From assembly GCF_000319305.2 (NCBI RefSeq), contig NZ_AMWJ02000002.1, positions 1,240,001 through 1,304,000 of the forward strand: a DNA stretch of 64,000 nt, given 5' to 3'. Both the position numbers and the translations under genes were made by a program. The stretch is from Pseudomonas bharatica CSV86. Its GTDB lineage: Bacteria; Pseudomonadota; Gammaproteobacteria; Pseudomonadales; Pseudomonadaceae. Positions within the stretch are counted from its first letter, which is position 1; every line of letters starts with the position of its first letter. The notes below the pieces were generated by a model, which saw only the letters and a list, made by a program, of their open reading frames with translations, was not told the DNA's origin and did not search any database. Positions 19,101 through 29,500 of the stretch are shown here, one piece after another.

Positions 19101-19661
19101 ATGCGCTGGTTGCTTGCCCTTTTCTGCCTGAGTGTTGCCTCGCTGTCCCAGGCCGCCTATATCGAGACCATCATCAGGAAACCGGTACTCAAGGACGATG
19201 CGCCACTGGTTTCTCCCGCCACAACCCCAACGCCGGGCCGTATCGACAAGGTCCTGGTGATCAAGTCGCAGCGCCGCCTGGAGCTGATCAGCAATGGCGA
19301 ACCCCTGAAGACCTACCGCATCTCCCTCGGCAAGAAACCCGTGGGCGCCAAGGAGCGCGAAGGCGACAAGCGCACCCCGGAAGGCTTCTACTGGCTGGAC
19401 TGGCGCAAGGTCTCGGACCGCTACAACCTGGCGATCCACGTGTCCTATCCGAATGTGACGGACGCGGCCAAGGCACGGCGGGAAGGGGTGCAACCGGGCG
19501 GCATGATCATGATCCACGGCACGCCGCTGGGCGGGGAGTATCCCGAGGAAGTGTTCCACACCCTGGACTGGACCGAAGGCTGCATCGCCATGCGCAACAC
19601 GGACATGCGCGAAGTGTGGAACCTGGTGCAGGACGGCACCATGATCGAAATCCGGCCCTGA
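19101..19661 (+). CDS. L,D-transpeptidase (YkuD family), exported
   Basis: The 186-residue protein has a signal peptide (MRWLLALFCLSVASLSQA). Its YkuD catalytic domain holds the conserved His in MIMIHGTPLGG and the catalytic Cys in DWTEGCIAMRN. Such enzymes form 3-3 peptidoglycan crosslinks or attach lipoproteins in the periplasm. An in-frame ATG at 19071 overlaps the Nudix stop, but it has no ribosome binding site, whereas GGGGAT precedes the ATG at 19101. Probably cotranscribed with the Nudix gene. Confidence 0.9.
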   Translation: MRWLLALFCLSVASLSQAAYIETIIRKPVLKDDAPLVSPATTPTPGRIDKVLVIKSQRRLELISNGEPLKTYRISLGKKPVGAKEREGDKRTPEGFYWLDWRKVSDRYNLAIHVSYPNVTDAAKARREGVQPGGMIMIHGTPLGGEYPEEVFHTLDWTEGCIAMRNTDMREVWNLVQDGTMIEIRP

Positions 19662-19693
19662 GGCTGGAACAGCCTCCGACAGACGATAAGAAA

Positions 19694-19738
19694 CCCTGTG
19701 GAAGCCGGCGGTCCGACAAGCCAGCTTCCACTGGGCCT
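19694..19738. repeat. Degenerate REP element
   Basis: CCCTGTGGAAGCCGG is mirrored by CCAGCTTCCACTGGG. It is a diverged form of the window's REP, with GGTCCGACAAGCC in the loop, a variant also seen at 26160-26204 and around 57885. Confidence 0.7.
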
Positions 19739-19899
19739 CTGTATCTGATCCACGCCTTCAGAAATTTCCTCGACCAACCGCACCCTTTTCCCACCAAGTC
19801 TCGCGTCTTTCCCCCGCATCCAAATGGATGCCCCTTGCCCTAGATTTCTTTACCTCGCAACGAATCTCCGCCCTAAAACAACAACTTTAGGGACGCGCC

Positions 19900-21588
19900 A
19901 TGCCGTGTTCATCCCGATGCGTACGCCTGCTGGCGTCTTCGTTCGTCATCGCTGCACTCTGCCCCAATGTCGGTTTGGTCCACGCCAATCCGGGGCTTCC
20001 CCTGCTGCACGAGCAGCAACGTGAGCTGCAGGAGCTCGAGCGCCAGCAGCGCCTGCGCCGCCTGTCGCCCTCCCCGATCGGCACACCCGCCGAGGCCACT
20101 CCCTCAGCCTCCGCCTCGAAGCACTGCTGGCCGATCAGCGGCGTGCGCCTGGCCGGCAATACGCTGATCGACAGCGACGTCCTGAACAGCAGCCTTGAAC
20201 CGTTACTCCAGCCCTGCATGAGCGAGGCGCAGATCAACGGGGTACTGAAGGCGATTACCCGGCTCTACATGGAACGGGGCTATCTGGCCAGCCGGCCTTA
20301 TCTGGCGAACCCACTGGGCGGCAGGGGTTCGCTCGACATCCTGATCGTCGAAGGTTTCGTCGAATCGGTAGAGTTCGACGATCCGCAATTGCCTCTGTCG
20401 CTGTCCCGGGCCTTTCCCGATCTGCTGGGCCAGCCACTGACCCTGCAAGCCCTGGAACAGGGGCTACGGCAGATGGACCGCCTGCGCAGTGTCGACCTTG
20501 GCGCCGATCTAAAGCCGGGTACGCTGCCGGGCGGTACCCGTGTGGTAATCCGCGCCAGACGCCCGCTGGCCTTGCGCGGGCAAGCACAGGTCAATGTGAA
20601 CAACTTCGGTTCTGTCCTGGTCGGCCGCCAGCAAGCCGCCCTGACCCTGGCCCTCGACAGTCCATTGCACCAGAACGACTTCCTGCAACTGGGTCTGATG
20701 AGCAGCTTGCCCGGCAGCCCGGGCGAGTTTCGCGGCCACACCCTGGCCTACAGCATTCCCCATGGTCCGTGGACCCTGGGAATATCCGCGAGCGAGGCGC
20801 GCTACCAGTCGCCGCTGCCCTTTCTGCGTTTCATCGACGGCGTCGGCAGCGGTAGCGCCGGGATGTACACGCTGAAGCTTGACCGCTCGCTCTGGCACAG
20901 CCAGAACGCACTCCTGGGCGCCAGCGTGCAGATCAGCCACAAGCGCATTAGCAACCGCATTTCAGTGATCAAACTCGGCGTCCAGAGCTCGACCCTGAGC
21001 ACACTGGACGCCGACCTTAACCTGAGCTGGCGCACCGACGCCCAGTGGAACGCCAGCCTCGGCTACAGCCAAGGACTGGCCCTGTTTGGCGCAGACACGC
21101 AAACGATCAACCCGAGTTCGCCGGAACCACAGTTCCGCAAGTACCGCGCCAGTCTCTGGCATAGGCGTGAGCGCACCGATCCCTTGACGCGCTGGCGCTG
21201 GGACAGCGAATTGGCTGCGCAATACAGCCCGGATCCCCTCTCCGCGCTGGAACAGATGGGGGTCGGCGGCCCCTCCGCAGTACGGGGTTTCCGCGACAGC
21301 ACCGTCTCCGGCTCCAGCGGCGCAGTGTGGCGCAACACCCTGAGCCTGCCGCTGAACACCGGACTGCCGCTGGAGATCCGCCCGGCCATCGGCCTCGACG
21401 CCGGCTGGAGCCGTTTCGACCATGGCTCGCCCTCGCAACGCCTCCTGGGCATGTCCGCCGGTCTGCATCTGACCCGGCCCGACGCACGCCTCAGCCTCGA
21501 GTACCAGCGCCCCCTGCACAACGACAACACGCCCCGCCACGCCCTCGAAGCCGGCCACTGGCGCGCACAACTGACCCTGGTTTTCTGA
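19900..21588 (+). CDS. Two-partner secretion outer-membrane transporter (TpsB, ShlB/FhaC/HecB family)
   Basis: The 562-residue protein is the outer-membrane pore that exports the TpsA protein encoded next to it. It has a signal peptide (to about residue 30) and a short coiled linker rich in Gln/Arg/Glu (EQQRELQELERQQRLRRL). POTRA domains follow (about 75-230, including ISGVRLAGNTLIDSDVL and YMERGYLASRPYLANP). The 16-strand barrel carries the conserved GGPSAVRGFRDS lid motif and ends in a C-terminal phenylalanine (LTLVF), as outer-membrane proteins do. The TpsA gene begins 24 bases downstream. Confidence 0.93.
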   Translation: MPCSSRCVRLLASSFVIAALCPNVGLVHANPGLPLLHEQQRELQELERQQRLRRLSPSPIGTPAEATPSASASKHCWPISGVRLAGNTLIDSDVLNSSLEPLLQPCMSEAQINGVLKAITRLYMERGYLASRPYLANPLGGRGSLDILIVEGFVESVEFDDPQLPLSLSRAFPDLLGQPLTLQALEQGLRQMDRLRSVDLGADLKPGTLPGGTRVVIRARRPLALRGQAQVNVNNFGSVLVGRQQAALTLALDSPLHQNDFLQLGLMSSLPGSPGEFRGHTLAYSIPHGPWTLGISASEARYQSPLPFLRFIDGVGSGSAGMYTLKLDRSLWHSQNALLGASVQISHKRISNRISVIKLGVQSSTLSTLDADLNLSWRTDAQWNASLGYSQGLALFGADTQTINPSSPEPQFRKYRASLWHRRERTDPLTRWRWDSELAAQYSPDPLSALEQMGVGGPSAVRGFRDSTVSGSSGAVWRNTLSLPLNTGLPLEIRPAIGLDAGWSRFDHGSPSQRLLGMSAGLHLTRPDARLSLEYQRPLHNDNTPRHALEAGHWRAQLTLVF

Positions 21589-21612
21589 CTCATCACCGAG
21601 AGAGACCGCACC

Positions 21613-24600
21613 GTGAAAACAGCCCGACACTGCTTCAATCCCAACCTGCTGCGCCTGGCGATCGCCGCCAGCCTGATTGGCCCCGGCATCGGCCTGGCCA
21701 GCCCGGCACTGCAACCGGCTCCCGGACCCGGCGGCACCCCGACGATCAACCCGCACAACGGCGTGCCGGTGATCGATATCGTTGCGCCCAATGCCAGCGG
21801 CCTGTCGCACAACCAATTCCTCGACTACAACGTCGGCAAGCCCGGCGCGGTACTGAACAACGCCCTTCAACCCGGCCAGTCGCAACTGGCCGGACAGCTC
21901 GGCGCCAATCCGCAGTTACAGGGCCAGGCCGCCTCGACCATCCTCAACGAGGTGATCAGCCGCAACGCTTCGATCATCGAGGGCCCGCAGGAAATCTTCG
22001 GCCGCCCGGCCGACTACATCCTCGCCAATCCCAACGGCATCACCATCAACGGCGGCACGTTCATCAACACCACCAAGGCCGGGCTGATCGTCGGGCGTCC
22101 GGTGATCGAAGACGGGCGCCTGAGCCAGTTCGACAACCTGGACAGCAACGCGCAACTGAAGGTCGGCGAGCGCGGCCTGGCCAATGTCGAGGGCGCACTG
22201 GCCCTGATTGCGCCGAAGATCGAAAGCGCCGGCCTGCTCGACGCCAAGGGTGACCTCGAAGTGATTGCCGGGCGCAACCGCATCGACGTTGCCAGCGGCC
22301 AGGTCTTCGAACACCGTCCGGGCACTCCGGGCAGCATCGACGCCAACCTGTTCGGCGCCATGCGCGCCGGGCAGATCCGCATCATCAGCACCGCCGAGGG
22401 CGCCGGGGTGCGCATCGCCCCACCCTCGATGAGCGCCCGGGACGGCATCAGCGTGGACTCTGCCGGGGACCTCGATATCGCCGGCAGCGCCCGTCGGCAA
22501 AGTCGCATCGATGCCGGCACCGGCGAACTCAAGCTCAACGCCGCGGCGAACCTGCGCCTCAGCGCCGTCGACGCCAGCGCGGCGCGGGTCGAGGGTCGGG
22601 CCGGCAAGCGCCTGGTGCTGGACAGCAAGACCCGCGAGAAGATCAGCCGCGAGAACCAGAGCGACAAAAAGAAATGGTGGTTCGTCACCACCGAAACCTA
22701 TGACCGCCAACGCACCACCACCGAGCGCAAGGACCTGGGTAGCCAGCTTGTGGCCAGCGGCGCCATCGACCTGAAGGCCGGCGAAGATCTGCAGATCCGC
22801 AATGCCAAGGTCAAGGCCAGGGACGACCTGAGCATCGACGCCGGTGGTCGCCTGGATATCGGTGCCGGCCTGCAGAGCGTGCACGTCGACGAGACCATCC
22901 GTCACCGCAAGCATCTCTGGCGTGGCGACAAGGACAGCCGCGAGTACCGCGAGACAGCCCTGCCCAGCGAGCTGTCCGCAGGCAAACTGAAACTGGAAGC
23001 CGGCACACACATGCGCGTCGAGGGCAGCACGCTGCGCAGCGGCAAGGACATGACCGTGAAGGCGCCACACCTGGAGGTGACCACCGCGCAGCAAAACAGC
23101 AGCGACACCAGCAAGCAGTACAGCGGCGACCTGGTCTCCGGCAGCTTCTTCGGCAAGCGCGACGGTAGCGAGGGCGGCGATACCCGCAACCTTGGCAGCC
23201 AGATGATCTCAGGTGGTGCACTGACGGTGGTTGCCGACCAGGTACAGGTCAGCGGCAGCCGCATCGCCAGCAAGGACGACGCCCTGCTCGCCAGCCAAAA
23301 GGCCACCCTCACCGTCGAGGCCGCCCATGACACCCGCCAGCACAGTACCCGACACAGTGACAGCAAGGTCTTCGGCCTGGTCAGTAACAGCAGCGACAGC
23401 CAGCAACGCAGCGACAGCGTGCTGACCAGCGATGTCACCTCGGACAGCAACCTGCGCCTGGCCAGCGCCGATGAACTGCGGGTCATCGGCAGCAGGTTGA
23501 AGGCTGGCGACAAGCTCCAGCTCGAAGCCGCCAAGGACCTGAACCTCAGCGCGGCCAAGGAAAGCCAGCAAATCAACACCCAGGAGACCCGGCGCGGCTT
23601 CTATGCCAACGCCAGGGAAACCGTCCTGGCCGCAGACGGCAAGCCCGGCTCGAAGCAGTACAACGCTGCGGCGGGCTATCAACTGACCAGCAAGGACAAT
23701 ACCTCCTCCCAGACCACCCTGGTCCCCAGCCAACTGGACGCCGGCAGCATCGAAGTAACCGGCAAGTCCAGGGTCGCCATCGACAGTTCCCGACTGAACG
23801 CCAACCAAGGCGCGATCGACATCAGCGGCGCGCAGGTCAGCCTCGGCGCGCAGAGCAACCAGCGCCAGCAGAGCAGCACCGACACCCGCTTCGGTGGCGG
23901 TATCGCGGCGACCGGCGGTATGGACCGGATCGGTACGGGCCCCGAGGGTTTTCATCATCAGCAGGTACGCGAGCAAACCAGTATTGATCCGCTGTCCAGT
24001 GAGTTGAAGGCAACCGGCGATATCCGCGTCAATACATCAGACCTGGTCAACGAAGCGGCGAAAGTCGAGGCTGGTGGCGAGCTGCTGGTGGATGCACCCC
24101 AAGTGGACAACCGCGCCACCGCCAAGGTCGAGGAGGTGCGCGAAAGCAACCGCGAGTGGAACGGACGGGCCGGCCTCAGCCTGGAAATCAAGGACCTTAC
24201 CCGGCCCATCGAAAACGTGGTGAACGGCAACGAAGCTGCACGCTTCCAGCAGGCCTCGGTTGAAGACGCCCTCGCCCCGCCGACCTTGGGCGTGGACCTT
24301 TCGCTGGATCATCTCAAGCGCGAGCAAACCCGCCGCAGCGAGACGGCGAATGTCAGCGAACTGAGCGCCGGGGTAGTAAAGGTCAAGGCCGACAGCCTGA
24401 ACGACAACGGCACCCGCTACAGCGCGAGCAACGGCAAGGTCCACATCGACGCGAAACATCATCAGTTCAGCGCCGCGCAGGACAGCGTCAGCGAAGCCGT
24501 GCAGCGCCTGGACGTGAGTGGCGCCGCCCGGGTGGAAACCGCCACCGGCAAGGACATCGCCGTGCGCCTGTCCGGCAAGGGCGGCTCGCTGGATAGCACC

Positions 24601-26157
24601 ACACAGAGCATCACTGCGCAGCCCGGCAGCCTGTATGGCCAGCAAGGCATCCAGGTCCAGTTGGGCAGCGACGGCCTGTACGAAGGCACTCGTTTCGATG
24701 GCGGCAAAGGCGCGGTGACGGTGGATGCCGCAGGCGACCTGACGCTCGCCCAGGCCAACGACCGGCAACAGAGCAGCCTGCGCCAGACCGACGGCAGTGG
24801 CTGGGTCAAGGCCGGCACTACCCCCGGCGGCAAGGCCCTGGAGTTGCGCGGCTACCTCGACCACAAGCGCCTCGACAGCCGCGACAGCCAGGCCCGGGTC
24901 GCCAGCATCGACGCGCAAGGCGCGGTGCAACTGACCTCGGGCGGCAAGATGACCCTGGCCGGCACGCGTATCGGCGATCCGCAGAACAAGCCCACCGACA
25001 TTACCCTGGACGCCCAGGGCCCACTGCAGGTACTGGCGGCCACCGATACCCACAGCGCCAGCGGCAGCAACCTCGGCGGCGGCGGCGAAGTGCAGGTCAG
25101 GAACGGCGGTGCGGGCGCCGGTGGCGGGCTGGGTGGTCACTTCGAAACCGGACGGATCGATGAACAGAGCAGCAAGGCCACTGCCGCCGTGCTCACCGCC
25201 AAGGATTCCCTGAACTTCACCAGCCAGGACGGCAGCGACCAGGCCATTCACCTGCAAGGGGTCAAGGCCTCGGCCAAGGAGGTCATGGTCACCGCGGAAA
25301 ATGGCGGGGTGCTGGTCGAATCCGCGCAGGACACCGAAAAACGCGACAACCTCAAGCTCACGGCCGGAGCCGGCTTCTCGAAAACCCCGGCCGAAGCCAA
25401 GGCCGACAACAAAAGCGCGCTGCACGGCCGCGCCCTGGTCAACCTTGATCAACTCGATGCCCTGCACCACCTCAACAGCGAGCTGAACGGGCAGCGGGTC
25501 GGCCTGAACAGCCTGAACGACATGCAGCTCAAGGGCGTGCGGGTCAATGCCGGAGCCATCGACGGGCAGATCGGTGGCGACCTGCTGGTCGCCAGCCAGA
25601 TGGACCGGATCAAGGGCCTGAAAATCGACGTAGATGCGCGGCTTAGCCAGGAAAAGAACCCGCAGGGGTATCTCAATGCAGTGAAATCGTTCAGCGGGCC
25701 TTTGGCTGCCAAGGCGGAGAAAAGCGTCGGTTCGACGGTACAGAAAATCGATCCAGGGTTTTCGCCGACGCTGGATCTGAAGGTCGATCATCGCCAGCTC
25801 GACAGCGTTGCCGAGCCAAGCCGACTGGTGGGCCGGGACGGCATCGCCCTGGAGGTTGCCGGGGACGTACGGCTGTCCGGTGCTGACCTGCGAGCGCCGA
25901 AGGGCGATGTCGAACTGGGCAGCGGGCACGTCAGCAAGCAAACCCTGAGTGGGCGTGATTACCGAAGGGTAGTCGGCACCAACCTGTCCAATGCTCCGGT
26001 CGAACTGGGGCAGGACCTGGTCAATACCTACAAGGAAAGTGCCATGGGCCTGGAGGATGGGGATGCTTCTGTGGACCTGGGGCTGTTCAGGACCGGAGGG
26101 CATGATCGGGAAGTTAGCGTCGGGTCGAATGTAACCAGCAAGAAGGGACAACACTAA
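21613..26157 (+). CDS. Two-partner secretion exoprotein (TpsA), filamentous hemagglutinin-like
   Basis: This 1514-residue secreted beta-helix protein starts at GTG with a signal sequence (MKTARHCFNPNLLRLAIAAS). The TPS secretion domain covers about 45-290 (VIDIVAPNASGLSHNQFLDY, FGRPADYILANPNGITINGG). Long hemagglutinin-type repeats rich in Gly/Ser/Gln/Asp follow. It is short for a CdiA/FHA protein. I see no VENN pretoxin motif and no distinct C-terminal toxin, as the repeats run almost to the end (DREVSVGSNVTSKKGQH). No small immunity-type ORF follows, only a REP. An adhesin or contact role is more likely than contact-dependent inhibition. Confidence 0.92.
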   Translation: MKTARHCFNPNLLRLAIAASLIGPGIGLASPALQPAPGPGGTPTINPHNGVPVIDIVAPNASGLSHNQFLDYNVGKPGAVLNNALQPGQSQLAGQLGANPQLQGQAASTILNEVISRNASIIEGPQEIFGRPADYILANPNGITINGGTFINTTKAGLIVGRPVIEDGRLSQFDNLDSNAQLKVGERGLANVEGALALIAPKIESAGLLDAKGDLEVIAGRNRIDVASGQVFEHRPGTPGSIDANLFGAMRAGQIRIISTAEGAGVRIAPPSMSARDGISVDSAGDLDIAGSARRQSRIDAGTGELKLNAAANLRLSAVDASAARVEGRAGKRLVLDSKTREKISRENQSDKKKWWFVTTETYDRQRTTTERKDLGSQLVASGAIDLKAGEDLQIRNAKVKARDDLSIDAGGRLDIGAGLQSVHVDETIRHRKHLWRGDKDSREYRETALPSELSAGKLKLEAGTHMRVEGSTLRSGKDMTVKAPHLEVTTAQQNSSDTSKQYSGDLVSGSFFGKRDGSEGGDTRNLGSQMISGGALTVVADQVQVSGSRIASKDDALLASQKATLTVEAAHDTRQHSTRHSDSKVFGLVSNSSDSQQRSDSVLTSDVTSDSNLRLASADELRVIGSRLKAGDKLQLEAAKDLNLSAAKESQQINTQETRRGFYANARETVLAADGKPGSKQYNAAAGYQLTSKDNTSSQTTLVPSQLDAGSIEVTGKSRVAIDSSRLNANQGAIDISGAQVSLGAQSNQRQQSSTDTRFGGGIAATGGMDRIGTGPEGFHHQQVREQTSIDPLSSELKATGDIRVNTSDLVNEAAKVEAGGELLVDAPQVDNRATAKVEEVRESNREWNGRAGLSLEIKDLTRPIENVVNGNEAARFQQASVEDALAPPTLGVDLSLDHLKREQTRRSETANVSELSAGVVKVKADSLNDNGTRYSASNGKVHIDAKHHQFSAAQDSVSEAVQRLDVSGAARVETATGKDIAVRLSGKGGSLDSTTQSITAQPGSLYGQQGIQVQLGSDGLYEGTRFDGGKGAVTVDAAGDLTLAQANDRQQSSLRQTDGSGWVKAGTTPGGKALELRGYLDHKRLDSRDSQARVASIDAQGAVQLTSGGKMTLAGTRIGDPQNKPTDITLDAQGPLQVLAATDTHSASGSNLGGGGEVQVRNGGAGAGGGLGGHFETGRIDEQSSKATAAVLTAKDSLNFTSQDGSDQAIHLQGVKASAKEVMVTAENGGVLVESAQDTEKRDNLKLTAGAGFSKTPAEAKADNKSALHGRALVNLDQLDALHHLNSELNGQRVGLNSLNDMQLKGVRVNAGAIDGQIGGDLLVASQMDRIKGLKIDVDARLSQEKNPQGYLNAVKSFSGPLAAKAEKSVGSTVQKIDPGFSPTLDLKVDHRQLDSVAEPSRLVGRDGIALEVAGDVRLSGADLRAPKGDVELGSGHVSKQTLSGRDYRRVVGTNLSNAPVELGQDLVNTYKESAMGLEDGDASVDLGLFRTGGHDREVSVGSNVTSKKGQH

Positions 26158-26159
26158 AC

Positions 26160-26204
26160 CCTGTGGGAGCTGGTTCGGCGGTCCGACAAGCCAGCTCCCA
26201 CAAG
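26160..26204. repeat. REP hairpin after tpsA
   Basis: CCTGTGGGAGCTGG is mirrored by CCAGCTCCCACA around a TTCGGCGGTCCGACAAG loop. It starts 3 bases after the tpsA stop and may act as its 3' end. Confidence 0.8.
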
Positions 26205-26219
26205 TTCGGTGTTCAGGTT

Positions 26220-26531
26220 CTAAAGATCAGCGAGCTTCCAGGCCTCGTAGGCCGGGGTTTCATAGGGATGGCTCTGCTTCAGCGCCGCAACGACCTGATG
26301 AATCAGCTCGTCCGCCACCACCAGTTCCACCCGCCATTCCTCCACCGACTCAACCACCCCGCTCTGCCCGATGAACGGCGTTGCACCGTCCAGCGGGCGG
26401 AACTGGCCCTGGCCCAGCACCTGCCAGGCACAGCAGTCGTAGTCGCCGATCCGCCCGCCACCGGCCTCGAACACGGCCTGCTTGACCGTGTCGAGATGGC
26501 TTGGCGGGACAAAGAACGCGAGTTTGTACAC
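26220..26531 (-). CDS. Nif3/YqfO-type small protein
   Basis: The 103-residue protein starts at GTG (MYKLAFFVPPSHLDTVKQAV) directly after the purL stop codon. It contains GRIGDYDCCAWQVLGQGQFRP and QSHPYETPAYEAW, the pattern of the small domain inserted in or standing apart from NIF3/YqfO proteins. The fold is similar to PII-like or CutA-like proteins. Its biochemical role is unknown. The position suggests cotranscription with purL. Confidence 0.85.
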   Translation of the reverse strand: MYKLAFFVPPSHLDTVKQAVFEAGGGRIGDYDCCAWQVLGQGQFRPLDGATPFIGQSGVVESVEEWRVELVVADELIHQVVAALKQSHPYETPAYEAWKLADL

Positions 26532-29500
26532 TCAGTTCACCCAGACCCGCGCATTGCGGAACATGCGCATCCAGCCGGCGTCCTCGCTCCAGTCGTCCGG
26601 ACGCCAGGAGTTCTGCACGGCACGGAACACCCGCTCGGGGTGCGGCATCATGATGGTGACGCGACCGTCGCGGCTGGTCAGGCCGGTGATCCCGCGCGGC
26701 GAGCCGTTCGGGTTGGCCGGGTAGCTCTCGGTGACCTTGCCGTGGTTATCGACGAAGCGCAGCGCCACGCAGCCGGACAGGTCGGCTTCGAGCAGGGCTT
26801 GCTCGCTGGAGAACTCGGCATGGCCTTCGCCGTGGGCGATGGCGATCGGCATGCGCGAACCGGCCATGCCCTGCAGGAAGATCGAGTTGGACTTCTGTAC
26901 CTCGACCATGGCGACACGGGCCTCGAACTGCTCCGAGCGGTTGCGCACGAAGTGCGGCCAGTATTCGGTGCCCGGGATCAGCTCGTGCAGGTTGGACATC
27001 ATCTGGCAACCGTTGCACACACCGAGGGCGAAGCTGTCGGTACGCTCGAAGAAGCCCTGGAAGGCATCGCGGGCGCGGGCGTTGAACAGCGCCGACTTGG
27101 CCCAGCCCTCACCGGCGCCGAGGACGTCGCCGTAGGAGAAGCCACCGCAGGCCACCAGGCCCTTGAACGCGTTGAGGTCGACGCGGCCGGCAAGGATATC
27201 GCTCATGTGCACGTCGATCGCGTTGAAGCCGGCGCGGTCGAACGCCGCTGCCATCTCGACCTGGCCGTTGACGCCCTGCTCGCGCAGTACGGCAACCTGT
27301 GGACGCACGCCCTTCTTGATATAAGGCGCGGCGATGTCCTGGTTGACGTCGAAGCCCAGCTTGACGCTGAGGCCCGGGTTTTCTTCTTCCAGCAGCAGGT
27401 CGAATTCCTGGTCGGCACACTGGGCGTTGTCGCGCAGGCGCTGGATCTGGTAGCTGGTTTCGGCCCAGACGCGTTGCAGCAGGCGACGGTCGCCGTCGAA
27501 GAGCATCTCGCCGTTCAGGCTGATGGCCACTTCGCCGTTGTTGACCGGCTTGCCGATCACCGCGACGCAGTCGCCCAGGCCGGCGGCGCTGAATTGCGCC
27601 AGCACGTCCGGAGTGGCGTCCTGGCGAACCTGGATCACCGCACCCAGCTCTTCGTTGAACAGCACGGCGGCGACGTCGTCGCGGCTGTCGGCCAGGGTGT
27701 CGAGGGTCAGGTTCAGGCCGCAGTGGCCGGCGAAGGCCATTTCCAGGGCGCTGACCAGCAGGCCGCCATCGGAACGGTCGTGGTAGGCCAGCAGGTGGCC
27801 GTCGGCGTTGAGGCCCTGGATCACGGCGAAGAAGGCTTTCAGGTCTTCGGCGTCATCGACGTCGGGGGCCTGGGCACCGAGCTTGCCGTGGGTCTGGGCG
27901 AGGATCGAAGCCCCCATGCGGTTCTGCCCGCGGCCCAGGTCGATCAGGATCAGGTCGGTTTCGCCCTTGTCCATGCGCAGCTCTGGCGTGAGGGTCTTGC
28001 GCACATCGACCACCGGCGCGAAGCCGGTAACGATCAGCGACAGCGGCGAGGTCACGGTCTTCTCGGTGCCTTCGTCGCTCCAGCGGGTCTTCATGGACAT
28101 GGAGTCCTTGCCCACCGGGATGGTCAGGCCCAGCTCAGGGCAGAGTTCCATGCCCACGGCCTTGACGGTGTCGTACAGACGGGCGTCTTCACCCGGGTGG
28201 CCGGCAGCCGACATCCAGTTGGCCGACAGCTTGATATCCGAGAGTTTCTCGATGCGCGAGGCGGCCATGTTGGTCAGGGTCTCGCCGATCGCCATGCGCC
28301 CGGACGCCGGAGCGTCGAGCAGGGCCAGCGGAGTGCGCTCGCCCATCGCCATGGATTCGCCGGTGTAGACGTCGAAGCTGGTGGCGGTGACGGCGCAGTC
28401 GGCCACCGGGACCTGCCATGGGCCGACCATCTGGTCGCGGGCGACCAGGCCGGTAATGGTGCGGTCGCCGATGGTGATCAGGAAGCTCTTGCTGGCCACG
28501 GCCGGATGACGCAGGACGCGCTCGATGGAGTCGGCCAGTTCCAGCTTCGACGGGTCGAAATCATCGCCCAGCTCGGCTTCGCGGGTGACCGAACGGTGCA
28601 TGCGCGGCGGCTTGCCCAGCAGCACTTCCAGGGGCATGTCCACCGGGGTATTGCCGAAGTGGCTGTCGGTGACGGTCAGTTGCGGCTCTTCGGTGGCCTC
28701 GCCGACCACCGCGAACGGGCAGCGCTCGCGTTCGCAGATGGCCTGGAAGCGCTCGAAGTCGACCGCGCTGACGGCCAGCACGTAGCGTTCCTGGGACTCG
28801 TTGCTCCAGATTTCGTGCGGGGCCATGCCCGGCTCGTCGTTCGGCACGTTGCGCAGTTCGAAGCGACCACCGCGGCCGCCATCGTTGACCAGCTCGGGGA
28901 AGGCGTTGGAAATGCCGCCGGCACCGACGTCATGGATGAAGGCGATCGGGTTCTTGTCGCCCAGTTGCCAGCAACGGTCGATGACTTCCTGGCAACGACG
29001 TTCCATTTCCGGGTTTTCCCGCTGCACCGAAGCGAAGTCGAGGTCGGCGGAGCTGGCGCCGGTGGCCATGGACGAGGCCGCACCGCCGCCCAGGCCGATC
29101 AGCATGGCCGGGCCGCCGAGGACGATCAGCTTGGCGCCGACGGTGATTTCACCCTTCTGCACGTGCTCTTCGCGGATGTTGCCCATGCCGCCGGCGAGCA
29201 TGATCGGCTTGTGGTAGCCGCGCACTTCGTCGCCATGAGGGGTGCTGATGGACTGCTCGAAGGTACGGAAGTAACCGGTCAGGGCCGGGCGGCCGAACTC
29301 GTTGTTGAACGCGGCGCCGCCCAGCGGGCCTTCGATCATGATGTCCAGGGCGTCGACGATGCGCTCGGGCTTGCCGTACGGCTTTTCCCACGGCTGTTCG
29401 AAGCCCGGGATGCGCAGGTTGGACACGGTGAAACCGGTCAGGCCGGCCTTTGGCTTGGCACCGCGACCGGTGGCGCCTTCGTCGCGGATCTCGCCGCCGG

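Noticed and set aside
24037..26154. A 705-codon frame opposite tpsA
   Set aside because: Antisense shadow of the repetitive tpsA gene with no family features.
21613..26157. CdiA-type contact-dependent inhibition gene
   Set aside because: No VENN motif, toxin domain or immunity gene could be seen.
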